Shown piece after piece: positions 51,198 to 58,587 of a stretch of DNA of 64,000 nt. This DNA is from Paraeggerthella hominis (GTDB lineage: Bacteria; Actinomycetota; Coriobacteriia; Coriobacteriales; Eggerthellaceae): the NCBI RefSeq assembly GCF_021044775.1, contig NZ_JAJNOQ010000004.1, forward strand, positions 1 through 64,000, in the 5' to 3' direction. The notes below the pieces were generated by a model. It was given only the letters and a program-made list of their open reading frames with translations. It was not told the origin of the DNA and ran no database searches. The first letter of the stretch is position 1. Each line of letters begins with the position of its first letter. Both the position numbers and the translations under genes were made by a program.

Positions 51198-51937
51198 CGC
51201 ATGCCCCCGTCCTCGCCAGCAGCCCTGCGTTCCACTGCCACCCGACGGCACACGTCCATGAACAGCCACTCGAGATCGGTGCCGGGCGCAAGCTCGTCTT
51301 CGTACGCCAAGCAGCCCTCGGCGATGATGCCCACATGGTCAGCCGTATGCGACACCTCGGTCAGAATATGGCTCGACACCACCACCGTCACGCCCTGCGC
51401 GGGAAGCGAACGTATCAGGCCGCGCAGCTCCTCGATGCCGATAGGGTCAAGCCCGTTGGTCGGCTCGTCCAAGATGAGCAAGCGCGGACGATCGAGCAGC
51501 GCAAGCGCAATGCCCAGACGCTGCTTCATGCCCATCGAGAACTGCCCCGCGCGCTTCTTGCCGGTTGCGGCCAGATCGACCGTTTGCAGCACCTCGTCGA
51601 TGCGCGCCTCGGGGATTCCCAGCAGCGTCGTGCGCACGCGCAGGTTTTCGCGAGCCGTGAGGTTAGCGTACACCGGCGGGTTCTCGATAAGCGACCCGAT
51701 GCGGTATAAATCACTGCGACACCACGGTTGACCTGCGAATAGGATATCGCCCTCGGTAGGGCGCAGCATGCCTGCGACCATCTTGAGCGTTGTGGACTTC
51801 CCCGCCCCGTTCGGACCCAAAAGGCCGTACACGGCACCTTCGGGAACATGCAAGGACACGCGGTCGACCGCCGTTTGGGCGCCCGATCCGCGACCGAATC
51901 GCTTGGTGAGATTCCTGGTTTCAAGCAGGTGGCTCAT
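51194..51937 (-). CDS. ABC transporter ATPase, lantibiotic/bacitracin-immunity type
   Basis: 247 residues. Walker A GLLGPNGAGKSTTLK, Q-loop, signature FSMGMKQRLGIALAL, Walker B RLLILDEPTNGLDP, and H-loop SSHILTEVSH. GSLIENPPVYANLTARENL is a hallmark of the BcrA/MutF branch. ATG at 51937 with AAGGAAG upstream. First of five co-directional genes: ATPase, two permeases, response regulator, kinase. No lantibiotic precursor or synthetase is seen, so it is a resistance module. Confidence 0.92.
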   Translation of the reverse strand: MSHLLETRNLTKRFGRGSGAQTAVDRVSLHVPEGAVYGLLGPNGAGKSTTLKMVAGMLRPTEGDILFAGQPWCRSDLYRIGSLIENPPVYANLTARENLRVRTTLLGIPEARIDEVLQTVDLAATGKKRAGQFSMGMKQRLGIALALLDRPRLLILDEPTNGLDPIGIEELRGLIRSLPAQGVTVVVSSHILTEVSHTADHVGIIAEGCLAYEDELAPGTDLEWLFMDVCRRVAVERRAAGEDGGMR

Positions 51938-52021
51938 GCTGGCTTCCTTTCCTTCGCCTTCTTCGCAATCCACGATACGAGCCGTTTCTCAAGGATTTCT
52001 AAAGGAAGCGGAAAACGAGGA

Positions 52022-52037
52022 CGCGAACGCGTTCGCG
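52022..52037. promoter_or_regulatory. 16-bp palindrome between divergent operons
   Basis: CGCGAACGCGTTCGCG, a perfect palindrome 85 bp upstream of the ATPase start, within the 303-bp divergent region between the ABC operon and the SDR gene. It is a candidate site for the response regulator, but a GC-rich genome makes such palindromes fairly likely by chance. Nothing else is clear in 51938-52240. Confidence 0.3.
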
Positions 52038-52240
52038 AAAAAAGGCGCACAGCAAAAAGTCAACGGCTCGCACGTTCATGCACGTGCGCCGCTCGCCGAA
52101 TCGCGCAGCCCGTGCATGAAGACCAACCGACCGCTGGCCTGCTGCGGCGAGCCTCGCGTGCAAGAACTTGCTACGATTCGAAGCGAAACGACAACCATCG
52201 TCAGCAAGGAAGCAAGCACCTTGCAAGGGGAAGGACGGGC

Positions 52241-53020
52241 ATGGGCATCTACGTCATCACCGGAGCCACAAGCGGCATCGGCGCGAAAACCGCCGAAATC
52301 CTACGCGGACGCGGCCACGAGGTGGTCAACATAGACCTGAACGGCGGCGACATCAACGCGAACCTGGCTACCAAAGACGGACGCGCGCACGCGATCGCCG
52401 AGTTGCACGAACGCTACCCCGAAGGCATCGACGCCATGATCTGCAACGCGGGCGTTTCGGGCGGCAAGGCTCCCATATCGCTTATCGTGTCGCTCAACTA
52501 TTTTGGCGCCACCGAGATGGCTCGCGGCGTGTTCGACCTGCTGGAAAAGCGCGGAGGAAGCTGCACGGTCACGTCGTCGAACTCCATCGCGCAAGGAGCA
52601 GCGCGCATGGACGTAGCCGGCATGCTGAACAACCATGCCGACGAGGACCGCATTCTCGAACTGGTCAAAGACGTGGATCCTGCCATCGGCCACGTGTACT
52701 ACGCGTCCACGAAGTACGCGCTTGCCCGCTGGGTGCGGCGCATGAGCCCCGAGTGGGGATCGCGGGGCGTGCGCCTGAACGCGGTGGCGCCCGGCAACGT
52801 GCGCACCGCGATGACCGACAACATGCTGCCTGAGCAGCGCGCGGCCATGGAAGCCATTCCCGTGCCCACGCATTTCGGCGAAGAGCCCCTTATGGAGCCC
52901 ATCGAGATCGCCAACGCCATGGCGTTCATCGCCTCCCCTGAAGCATGCGGCATCAACGGCGTGGTCCTGTTCGTGGACGGCGGCACCGACGCCCTGCTCA
53001 ATTCCGAGAAAGTCTACTAG
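52241..53020 (+). CDS. SDR resembling 3-alpha-hydroxysteroid dehydrogenase
   Basis: 259 residues. Cofactor motif TGATSGIG (8-15), VNIDLNGGDINANLATKDGR (Asp after the second strand suggests NAD(H)), catalytic YYASTKYAL and Ser in TVTSSNSIAQG. The sequence VSLNYFGATEMARGVFDLLE and the ending VLFVDGGTDALL resemble Comamonas 3-alpha-HSD-type enzymes as I recall them. Possible bile acid or steroid oxidoreductase; the assignment is by family memory only. ATG at 52241 with AAGGAC upstream. Confidence 0.8.
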   Translation: MGIYVITGATSGIGAKTAEILRGRGHEVVNIDLNGGDINANLATKDGRAHAIAELHERYPEGIDAMICNAGVSGGKAPISLIVSLNYFGATEMARGVFDLLEKRGGSCTVTSSNSIAQGAARMDVAGMLNNHADEDRILELVKDVDPAIGHVYYASTKYALARWVRRMSPEWGSRGVRLNAVAPGNVRTAMTDNMLPEQRAAMEAIPVPTHFGEEPLMEPIEIANAMAFIASPEACGINGVVLFVDGGTDALLNSEKVY

Positions 53021-53029
53021 GAGGCAGCC

Positions 53030-53377
53030 ATGGTCATCAACGATTTCGTCGCAGCGATGCAAGCGAAGGACCACCGGGCGCTGGCCGCCTGCTTCACCGA
53101 GGAATGCCGCCTGGTCGACTACTGCCCTTCCCTGGTGAAGCGGCAAAACGCGTTTTTGTACGGGCGCAATTCCATCGAGATGTTCTTCCATAACAAGTTC
53201 GTCTTCGGAGGCTTCGCCATGCGCGACCCGCGCGTGACGAACGAGCGCACCGTGAACTTCTACGCCGACTACAACGGGGCCATCATCCATGCGCTTGCGC
53301 AGATCGAGAACTGCAGCGACGGCGCCTGCAACTTGAACGACAGCCTAATCCAGGAGCTGGTGATACGCCCGGCGTAG
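53030..53377 (+). CDS. SnoaL/NTF2-like protein
   Basis: 115 residues, NTF2-like cone fold: VINDFVAAMQAKDHRALAAC, FTEECRLVDYCPS and IEMFFHNKFVFGGFAM, with AAIIHALAQIE-like core strands. The family includes ketosteroid isomerases and bile-acid dehydratases but also many proteins without known activity. TAGGAGG precedes the ATG, 9 nt after the SDR stop, so the two are co-expressed and may act on the same substrate. Confidence 0.8.
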   Translation: MVINDFVAAMQAKDHRALAACFTEECRLVDYCPSLVKRQNAFLYGRNSIEMFFHNKFVFGGFAMRDPRVTNERTVNFYADYNGAIIHALAQIENCSDGACNLNDSLIQELVIRPA

Positions 53378-53403
53378 GAGCGGCACGAGCCGATCCGCAT
53401 GCC

Positions 53404-53450
53404 GCGAGAAAGAAGAAGGGGGCGCCTTTTCCAGACGCCCCCTTCTTCTC
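53404..53450. terminator. Bidirectional terminator
   Basis: GAAGAAGGGGGCG pairs with CGCCCCCTTCTTC around an 11-nt loop (CCTTTTCCAGA). It lies between the convergent SnoaL-like gene and the gene at 53454; flanking AGAAAG and CTCGTTC give weak tracts on both strands. Confidence 0.75.
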
Positions 53451-53453
53451 GTT

Positions 53454-54014
53454 CTACGGATTGCATTTTGAGCAAGCGCCGTAGCCTTGCGCGATCGCGT
53501 TTGAGCGCGAGATGGGAATTTGGCTTTTCTTCAGGTACTGGCATCCGTCGCGGTGGAACTTCTCGCCCGTCTTCGTGATGTAGACCGTGACGTCGTCTCC
53601 ACCACCCCCGCCTTCGCCCGAGACTGCGGCCGCAGCAGCGGCTGCTTCCTGCTCGGCGGCCGCCGCTGCGGCCTGCTCCTCGGCCGCCTTCGCCGCGGCA
53701 GCCTCCTCCTCGGCCTTCTGGCGCTCGGCCTCCTTCTCCGCCTCGATCTTGGCCATGCTCTCGGAATCGAGCTTCAGGGACAAGCGGGCCGTCTGATCCC
53801 TCGTGCCGTCGAAGGAGCACTTCACCGGATCCGATGCGAAGACGCTCTCGCCCACTTTCAAAGACGAAGGATCGAGCTTGAATACGTACGTTCCGGCCGG
53901 GTAGGCGAGCACGTAGCTTTTACCGAGCGCGGCCTCGTGCTTGTCGTCGACCTTCGTGCCGTCGTCCTGCGTGCCGGTGACGAGCGCGCGTACGGCGCGG
54001 CTTGCGAAAAGCAA
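53454..54014 (-). pseudogene. 5'-truncated secreted protein with Ala/Glu coiled coil and Cys tail
   Basis: Open frame of about 186 codons without a credible start: the first possible codon is TTG with no ribosome-binding site and an in-frame TAG just before it, while the protein begins mid-domain (RALVTGTQDDGTKVDDKH). A beta-domain-like stretch (YVLAYPAGTYVFKLD) is followed by a Glu/Ala coiled coil (EAERQKAEEEAAAAKAAEEQ), a Gly linker, and a terminal HRDGCQYLKKS...CSKCNP motif as in Ada-type metal-binding tails. It probably lost its N terminus and signal sequence where the accessory segment joins. Confidence 0.6.
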
Positions 54015-54094
54015 TGCCGCTCGACAGTAAAACTAGTACAAATGTTCGCTATAATGTGCTATACTTCTCCCCAAGAAAAGGAGGGGTCGGCAGC

Positions 54095-55510
54095 ATGAAC
54101 CTGGGGCATGAAACCGAGCGGATCGAGTTCAAGAAATCGACTTCCGAGCTCAAAGAGGCGGCCGTCTCTGTGGCCGCGATCCTCAACAAGCACGGGAACG
54201 GCACGCTGTACTTCGGAGTGAAGCCGGACGACGAGGTGTGCGGACAAGACGTGGCGGAATCGACGCTGCGGGAGGTGAGCCAAGCGATCGGCTGCGCCAT
54301 CGACCCGCGCGTGCATCCCGTCGTCGAAGCACTCGACGACGAGGGGCGCCGCTACGTGCGGGTGGACTTTTCCGGAAGCGACGCTCCTTACGCCTGCAAG
54401 GGCGCCTACCGCATCCGCGTCGCGGACGAGGACGTACTCATGGCACCGGCAGAGGTGCGCCGCATGGCGGTCGAGGCCGAAGATCGGATCAACCCTTGGG
54501 ATTCGCGGCTTTCGCAGCGCAACGTCGCCGACGCCAGCGAGAAAGAGCTGCGCGCCTACATCGAGCGCGGCAACGCGTGCGGCCGCATCAGCTTCGCGTA
54601 CGAAGGCGTGGAGAGCACGCTCACGCGTTTGGGGCTCATGCGGGAAGGACGGCTCACCAACGCAGCCGAGGTGCTGTTCTGCGAATCCTTCTACCCCATG
54701 CTCAAGATGGCCATCTTCGCCAACCACCAGAGAGTCGACATCCTGGACATCCAGCAGGAGCAAAGCACCTTGTTCGAGCTGGCGCGCAAAGCCGAGTTCT
54801 ACGTGCTCAGCAGCATCAGGAGAAGAGCCGTGTTCACCGGCAAGATCGAGCGTGACGAGATACCGGAGCTTCCCATGGACGCCGTGCGCGAGGCCATCCT
54901 CAACGCGTTCGCACACCGCTCGTACCGCTCCGATCTGGCAATCCAAGTGGAAGTTTACCCTGACAGCGTCGAGATCTTCAGCCCCGGCTGGTTTCCGCAC
55001 GGCAAAACCCCGGAAGCTCACCTGTCGGGCGAGGACAAGTCGTCCACCAGCAGGAACAAGCTCATCGCCAAGGCGCTGTTCCTATCCAAGGAGATCGAGT
55101 CCTTCGGCACGGGCCTCCCCCGCATTAAAAAACTCTGCGATGCCGAGGGCATCGAACTCGAGTACCAGAAGGACATGAACGGCACCACCGTGGTCTTCCA
55201 CCGCAATGATCCGTTCGCGGCGATGTCCGAACGGGAAACGCAGGCAACAACCGCCCCGAAACCCGACTGGACGCTTTCCCGGGCAGCGCTAGACGTCTTC
55301 CGTACGGTCAAAGCCGAATCCGATTTGACCGTGGCGCAAATTTCTGAGCGAACACACAGGTCGATCCGAACAGTCGAGCGTTCGCTCAAAGAGCTTCGAG
55401 ACGCGGGGCTCATTACCCGAAAAGGCTCGAACAAAACCGGCAGCTGGATGGTTTTAAGCGGTGCAGATGACGGAATAAATCCTTCACAAAGCCTGACAAA
55501 AGGGACCTGA
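54095..55510 (+). CDS. AlbA_2 (Schlafen-like) ATP-binding regulator with C-terminal HTH
   Basis: 471 residues. N-terminal AlbA_2 domain (ETERIEFKKSTSELKEAAVS to LYFGVKPDD), HATPase_c-4-like region (PMDAVREAILNAFAHRSY; DKSSTSRNKLIAKALF; ESFGTGLPRIKKLC), and a terminal winged helix (TVAQISERTHRSIRTVERSL). Frequent in accessory DNA and defence islands; usually called transcriptional regulators. GGAGGGG precedes the ATG, and a TATAAT box is at 54051-54056. Confidence 0.9.
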   Translation: MNLGHETERIEFKKSTSELKEAAVSVAAILNKHGNGTLYFGVKPDDEVCGQDVAESTLREVSQAIGCAIDPRVHPVVEALDDEGRRYVRVDFSGSDAPYACKGAYRIRVADEDVLMAPAEVRRMAVEAEDRINPWDSRLSQRNVADASEKELRAYIERGNACGRISFAYEGVESTLTRLGLMREGRLTNAAEVLFCESFYPMLKMAIFANHQRVDILDIQQEQSTLFELARKAEFYVLSSIRRRAVFTGKIERDEIPELPMDAVREAILNAFAHRSYRSDLAIQVEVYPDSVEIFSPGWFPHGKTPEAHLSGEDKSSTSRNKLIAKALFLSKEIESFGTGLPRIKKLCDAEGIELEYQKDMNGTTVVFHRNDPFAAMSERETQATTAPKPDWTLSRAALDVFRTVKAESDLTVAQISERTHRSIRTVERSLKELRDAGLITRKGSNKTGSWMVLSGADDGINPSQSLTKGT

Positions 55511-55511
55511 A

Positions 55512-55541
55512 GATAAATGGCGGGATAAATGGCGGGATAAA
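55512..55541. repeat. 12-bp tandem repeat
   Basis: GATAAATGGCGG occurs at 55512-55523 and 55524-55535, with a partial third copy, immediately after the AlbA_2 stop codon. Short direct repeat of unknown meaning. Confidence 0.7.
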
Positions 55542-55631
55542 AACGAACTTCGATAGCGCAGACGCGAACGGGGCGTTGGCGACGCACGCAGATACCCGTC
55601 CTTCATCGTATTTGCGTTGACCACAGGCAGC

Positions 55632-56037
55632 ATGAAGCTACAAGATGCACTCAATATACTGCTGGATCGGGACGCTCGCGGGCGCTACGTGTTCCGCAAG
55701 CGCGACCTTGCCATCGTGCTGGACGAATCGGGTCGCACACTCGACCAGACGTTCGAGAGCTTCGAGAGCGCCCTTTCGCTCTACGGCGAGATCTCGCAGA
55801 TCCCGTCGACCGGCTCGCTCTCATGATCACCGGCCGCAGCGGCGAGTACCGGACGCCCTACGGCGTCATCGAGTTCACCCATACGAAGCAGTCCGTCGAG
55901 CGCATCCTGCCGTAGCTCGTCAAGCGCGAGGGCCATGCGCTGTCGCTGGCCTCGAAGCGACTCGCCTACGATGACCTGCGCTCGACCCGCCGCACCCTCG
56001 ACCTCGTCGACGAAGGAAAGCCGCATGCCCAAAATTG
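55632..56037 (+). pseudogene. Degenerate abiEi antitoxin gene
   Basis: Fragments of a type IV AbiEi antitoxin. Frame 1 (55632-55826) gives MKLQDALNILLDRDARGRYV and RKRDLAIVLDESGRTLDQTF, then jumps to FESALSLYGEISQIP, consistent with an internal deletion. After a frameshift near 55801-55810 it continues ITGRSGEYRTPYGVIEFTHT, hits an in-frame TAG at about 55914, and resumes to LDLVDEGKPHAQN. One deletion, one frameshift and one nonsense codon make it non-functional. Confidence 0.75.
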
Positions 56038-56190
56038 ACTTCAACGCCTACGTCGCGCAGCTCGCGCGCGAACGGTCGGCAGGCCATGACTCCCGTCATC
56101 GAGAAGGAGCTTCTACACTACGAGATCCTACGCGCCCTGGAGTAGGGCGGCTTGCTGGCGAGCCTCGCGTTCCAAGGCGGCACGCGCCCC
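56025..56190 (+). pseudogene. Remnant of abiEii toxin gene
   Basis: ATG at 56025 preceded by AAGGAAAG begins PKIDFNAYVAQLARERSAG; after a frameshift, MTPVIEKELLHYEILRALE, then TAG (about 56144), then GGLLASLAFQGGT. This matches the start of an AbiEii nucleotidyltransferase, whose GG-S/T-LRL active-site block should follow but is lost. Everything after the GGT is absent, so it is a 5' stub. Overlap with the antitoxin remnant fits the usual abiEi-abiEii order. Confidence 0.7.
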
Positions 56191-56246
56191 TACCCAAACC
56201 AAGGTCGGCGCGAGCGGGCCGACGACCACGCTCGCGCGCCCAAATG

Positions 56247-56393
56247 CACGATTCTTCCCGAAATGTTGCGTGCGAGCACATACCGAGGCCCGCGCACCGA
56301 CGGCAAGCATTTACGACCAGGCAAAACGCACAATCGCATCGAAGACATCCCCTTGGTAGGCCCTTTGAACGCAACATTGGGGGAAGAATCGTG
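56247..56393. repeat. 147-bp inverted-repeat element C
   Basis: 25-bp arms: left 56247-56271 (CACGATTCTTCCCGAAATGT...) and right 56369-56393, 23 of 25 bases matching in inverted orientation. The interior has no supported ORF. It lies directly behind the abiEii stub and may have inserted there or mark the edge of the acquired segment. The rest of the 56191-56625 gap contains only the hairpin at 56565. Confidence 0.65.
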
Positions 56394-56564
56394 TAAAAAC
56401 AGGATGCCCGCTGCCAACGCGGGTAGCAGCCACCGAGCCGAGCGCGCGCGGCATCAGCCGTTCAGCCACGACGACGCCTTCTTCCGTCGCAAGGCTAATA
56501 AACCGTTGGGCAACAGGCGCGAAGCCCGCTCGTGCGCATTTCGCAAACCTCGTATCGTGGGAAC

Positions 56565-56604
56565 GCGCCCTGCAGCAGCTCAAAACTCGGAGCCTGCAGG
56601 GCGC
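56565..56604. repeat. 11-bp inverted repeat upstream of zinc-ribbon gene
   Basis: GCGCCCTGCAG (56565-56575) and CTGCAGGGCGC (56594-56604) with an 18-nt AT-richer loop. It lies immediately upstream of a TAGAAT box (56612-56617) of the next gene; operator or hairpin. Confidence 0.5.
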
Positions 56605-56625
56605 TCTGCGGTAGAATGGCACTCC

Positions 56626-57081
56626 ATGAAACCGCAACAGCTTACTCGGCGAAAGGCAGCACACGTGAAGGACTTTTTTCAGCGCATAGCATTGAAGACC
56701 GCTCGATGGATGCAAGGGCGCTACGGGCTTGACGGATTGTCGAACGGCCTGATGGCGCTGGGCATCATCTCCATGCTGCTATCCGTGCTTCCCTACCTGG
56801 AAGCATTCTCATGGGTCGCGCTGATAAGCATGGCCTTGGCCCTGTTCCGCACCTGTTCCAAGAACTTCGCCCAACGACGCAAAGAAAACGCCGTGTACGA
56901 GCGCGTCATGGCCAAGCCGAAACACGCGTACGCCCTTGCCAAGAAGAAGTGGGTCAACCGTAAAACCACGCTGTACTTCACCTGCAAGAACTGCGGCCAA
57001 GCCCTTTCGGTTCCGCGCGGAAAAGGCACCCTGCGCGTGGTCTGCCCGAAATGCAAGACGGAGATCACCAAGAAGTCGTAG
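56626..57081 (+). CDS. Small membrane protein with C-terminal zinc ribbon
   Basis: 151 residues: basic N terminus, two TM helices (about 40-58 and 62-78), a basic linker (AKPKHAYALAKKKWVNRKTT), and a zinc ribbon CKNC...CPKC (FTCKNCGQALSVPRGKGTL, then RVVCPKCKTEI). No family name assigned. The ATG at 56626 lacks a ribosome-binding site; a GTG at 56665 (AAAGG 8 nt upstream) is an equally good start and would follow the TAGAAT box better. Confidence 0.75.
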   Translation: MKPQQLTRRKAAHVKDFFQRIALKTARWMQGRYGLDGLSNGLMALGIISMLLSVLPYLEAFSWVALISMALALFRTCSKNFAQRRKENAVYERVMAKPKHAYALAKKKWVNRKTTLYFTCKNCGQALSVPRGKGTLRVVCPKCKTEITKKS

Positions 57082-57124
57082 CGATCGCGTTCGACGGAAA
57101 ACGAACCGGCAAGGCGAAGATGCG

Positions 57125-57170
57125 AATGAAGCAGGGGGACGGAGGCGATAACCTGTCCCCCTGCTTCATT
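57125..57170 (+). terminator. Strong hairpin after zinc-ribbon gene
   Basis: AATGAAGCAGGGGGAC (57125-57140) and GTCCCCCTGCTTCATT (57155-57170), a perfect 16-bp stem with a 14-nt loop, 43 nt after the zinc-ribbon stop codon. Confidence 0.7.
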
Positions 57171-57172
57171 GA

Positions 57173-57204
57173 AAAGAGCGACCCGACGATACGGGTCGCT
57201 CTTT
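57173..57204 (-). terminator. Terminator after agmatine deiminase gene
   Basis: AAAGAGCGACCCG (57173-57185) pairs with CGGGTCGCTCTTT (57192-57204). On the minus strand the stem is followed by TTTTC. Ends the agmatine operon; works back-to-back with the hairpin at 57125. Confidence 0.8.
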
Positions 57205-57326
57205 GGCCGCTCGGCTCGATGCCCGGTGCGCACCGGATTTTCGCATCGAACCAAGCGGCTTCGCGGAAAAGGCGGAATTGCATTGCGGCAGCCTGGGCAA
57301 AGCGCAAGCCGCCGCAATCGATCAAC

Positions 57327-58487
57327 TTACTTGCCGGCAGGCTCCTGCTGCGTGATGCAGTGGATGTTGCCGCCGCCGAAGACCACCTGGTCGGTCTTCA
57401 CGCCCACGGCCTTGTACGCGCCCTCGCCCCAAGCCTCGTCGAACGCGGCCTGGATCTGCTGGACGGCCAGCGCGTCGTTCTCGTCGCCGTACTGCGGCAC
57501 GATGACGCCGCCGTTGACGATGAGGAAGTTCATGTAGGACGCGATCAGCGGCTCGTCGGCAACGCGCGGCTCGGCGTTTTCGTCGATATCGATGGAGTCG
57601 CAAGAAGCCTGGTCCATGTACAGCGGCTTCACCGGCATGACGAGCTTCGTCACTTCAAGCTTGCGGCCCTTGGCATCCACGGCGTTGGACAGTGTCTCGT
57701 AAGCGGCGTGGCACTCGTTGTAGAACGGGTAGTCCGGATCGTCGGACCAGATGCACAACATCTTGCCGGGGGCCACGAAGCACGCCACGTCGTCGATGTG
57801 GCCGTTCGTCTCCTCGGGGTCGATGCCGTCCTTCACCCAGATGACCTTCTCGACGCCCAGGTAGTTCTTCAGGCCCTCGTCCATGTACGCGCGCAGCTCT
57901 TCGGACCATGCCTCGTAGTCGGTCACGGATGCGTTGCGGCCGGGATCGAGCAGGCACATGTCGGTGGTGACGACCGTGCCCTCGCCGTCCACGTGGATGG
58001 AGCCGCCCTCGAGGATGAGGCTTTCGGGACGGTAGCGGCGGCATCCGCTCATCTCGGCCATCTTGAGCGCGATCTGCTCGTCTTTGTCCCACGGGAAGTA
58101 CAGGCCGTTCTCGAAGCCGCCGTACGCGTTGAAGTGCCAATGCACGGCGCGCTTGTCGCCCTCGCCGTTGACCACCCAGGTGGCGCCGGTGTCGCGCACC
58201 CATGCGTCGTCGGTGGTCATCTCGATGACGGTGATGTTCTCGTCGTCCTCGAACACGGCCTTGGCGTTGGCGTAGTCGACCTGGTTCACGCACATGGTGA
58301 CGGGCTCGAACTCGGCGATGGCGCGCGCAACCGCCGCGTACTGCTTCTGAGCGGGCTTCGCGCCCCATGCCCACGTGTCGGTGCGGTGCGGCCATGCCAT
58401 CCAGATGCGGGTCTGCGGCTCGAACTCGCCGGGCATGCGGTAGCCGTCGGCCTTCGGGGTGGACTGGGATTCGGTAATCGTCTTCAT
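57327..58487 (-). CDS. aguA: Agmatine deiminase
   Basis: 386-residue member of the guanidine-modifying superfamily; hydrolyses agmatine to N-carbamoylputrescine and ammonia. Blocks: RMPGEFEPQTRIWMAWPHR, TTDDAWVRDTGATWVVN, HFNAYGGFENGLYFPW, EGGSIHVDGEGTVVTTDMCL, TNGHIDDVACFVAPG, and the catalytic Cys in FGGGNIHCITQQEP close to the C terminus. ATG at 58487 with AAAGGTG upstream. Last gene of the ptcA-aguD-aguA operon. Confidence 0.97.
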   Translation of the reverse strand: MKTITESQSTPKADGYRMPGEFEPQTRIWMAWPHRTDTWAWGAKPAQKQYAAVARAIAEFEPVTMCVNQVDYANAKAVFEDDENITVIEMTTDDAWVRDTGATWVVNGEGDKRAVHWHFNAYGGFENGLYFPWDKDEQIALKMAEMSGCRRYRPESLILEGGSIHVDGEGTVVTTDMCLLDPGRNASVTDYEAWSEELRAYMDEGLKNYLGVEKVIWVKDGIDPEETNGHIDDVACFVAPGKMLCIWSDDPDYPFYNECHAAYETLSNAVDAKGRKLEVTKLVMPVKPLYMDQASCDSIDIDENAEPRVADEPLIASYMNFLIVNGGVIVPQYGDENDALAVQQIQAAFDEAWGEGAYKAVGVKTDQVVFGGGNIHCITQQEPAGK

Positions 58488-58537
58488 GATGCACACCTTT
58501 CTGTTTGGTTTGCAAATCCTGTTTCGTAGATTCTCCC

Positions 58538-58568
58538 ACGGGCGGGACGTTCGAATCGCCCCGCCCGT
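58538..58568 (-). other. Intercistronic hairpin between antiporter and agmatine deiminase genes
   Basis: ACGGGCGGG (58538-58546) pairs with CCCGCCCGT (58560-58568) in the 100-nt spacer. No T-run, so it may tune message stability or relative expression within the operon. Confidence 0.5.
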
Positions 58569-58587
58569 CCAATCGAAATCGCAGCGT

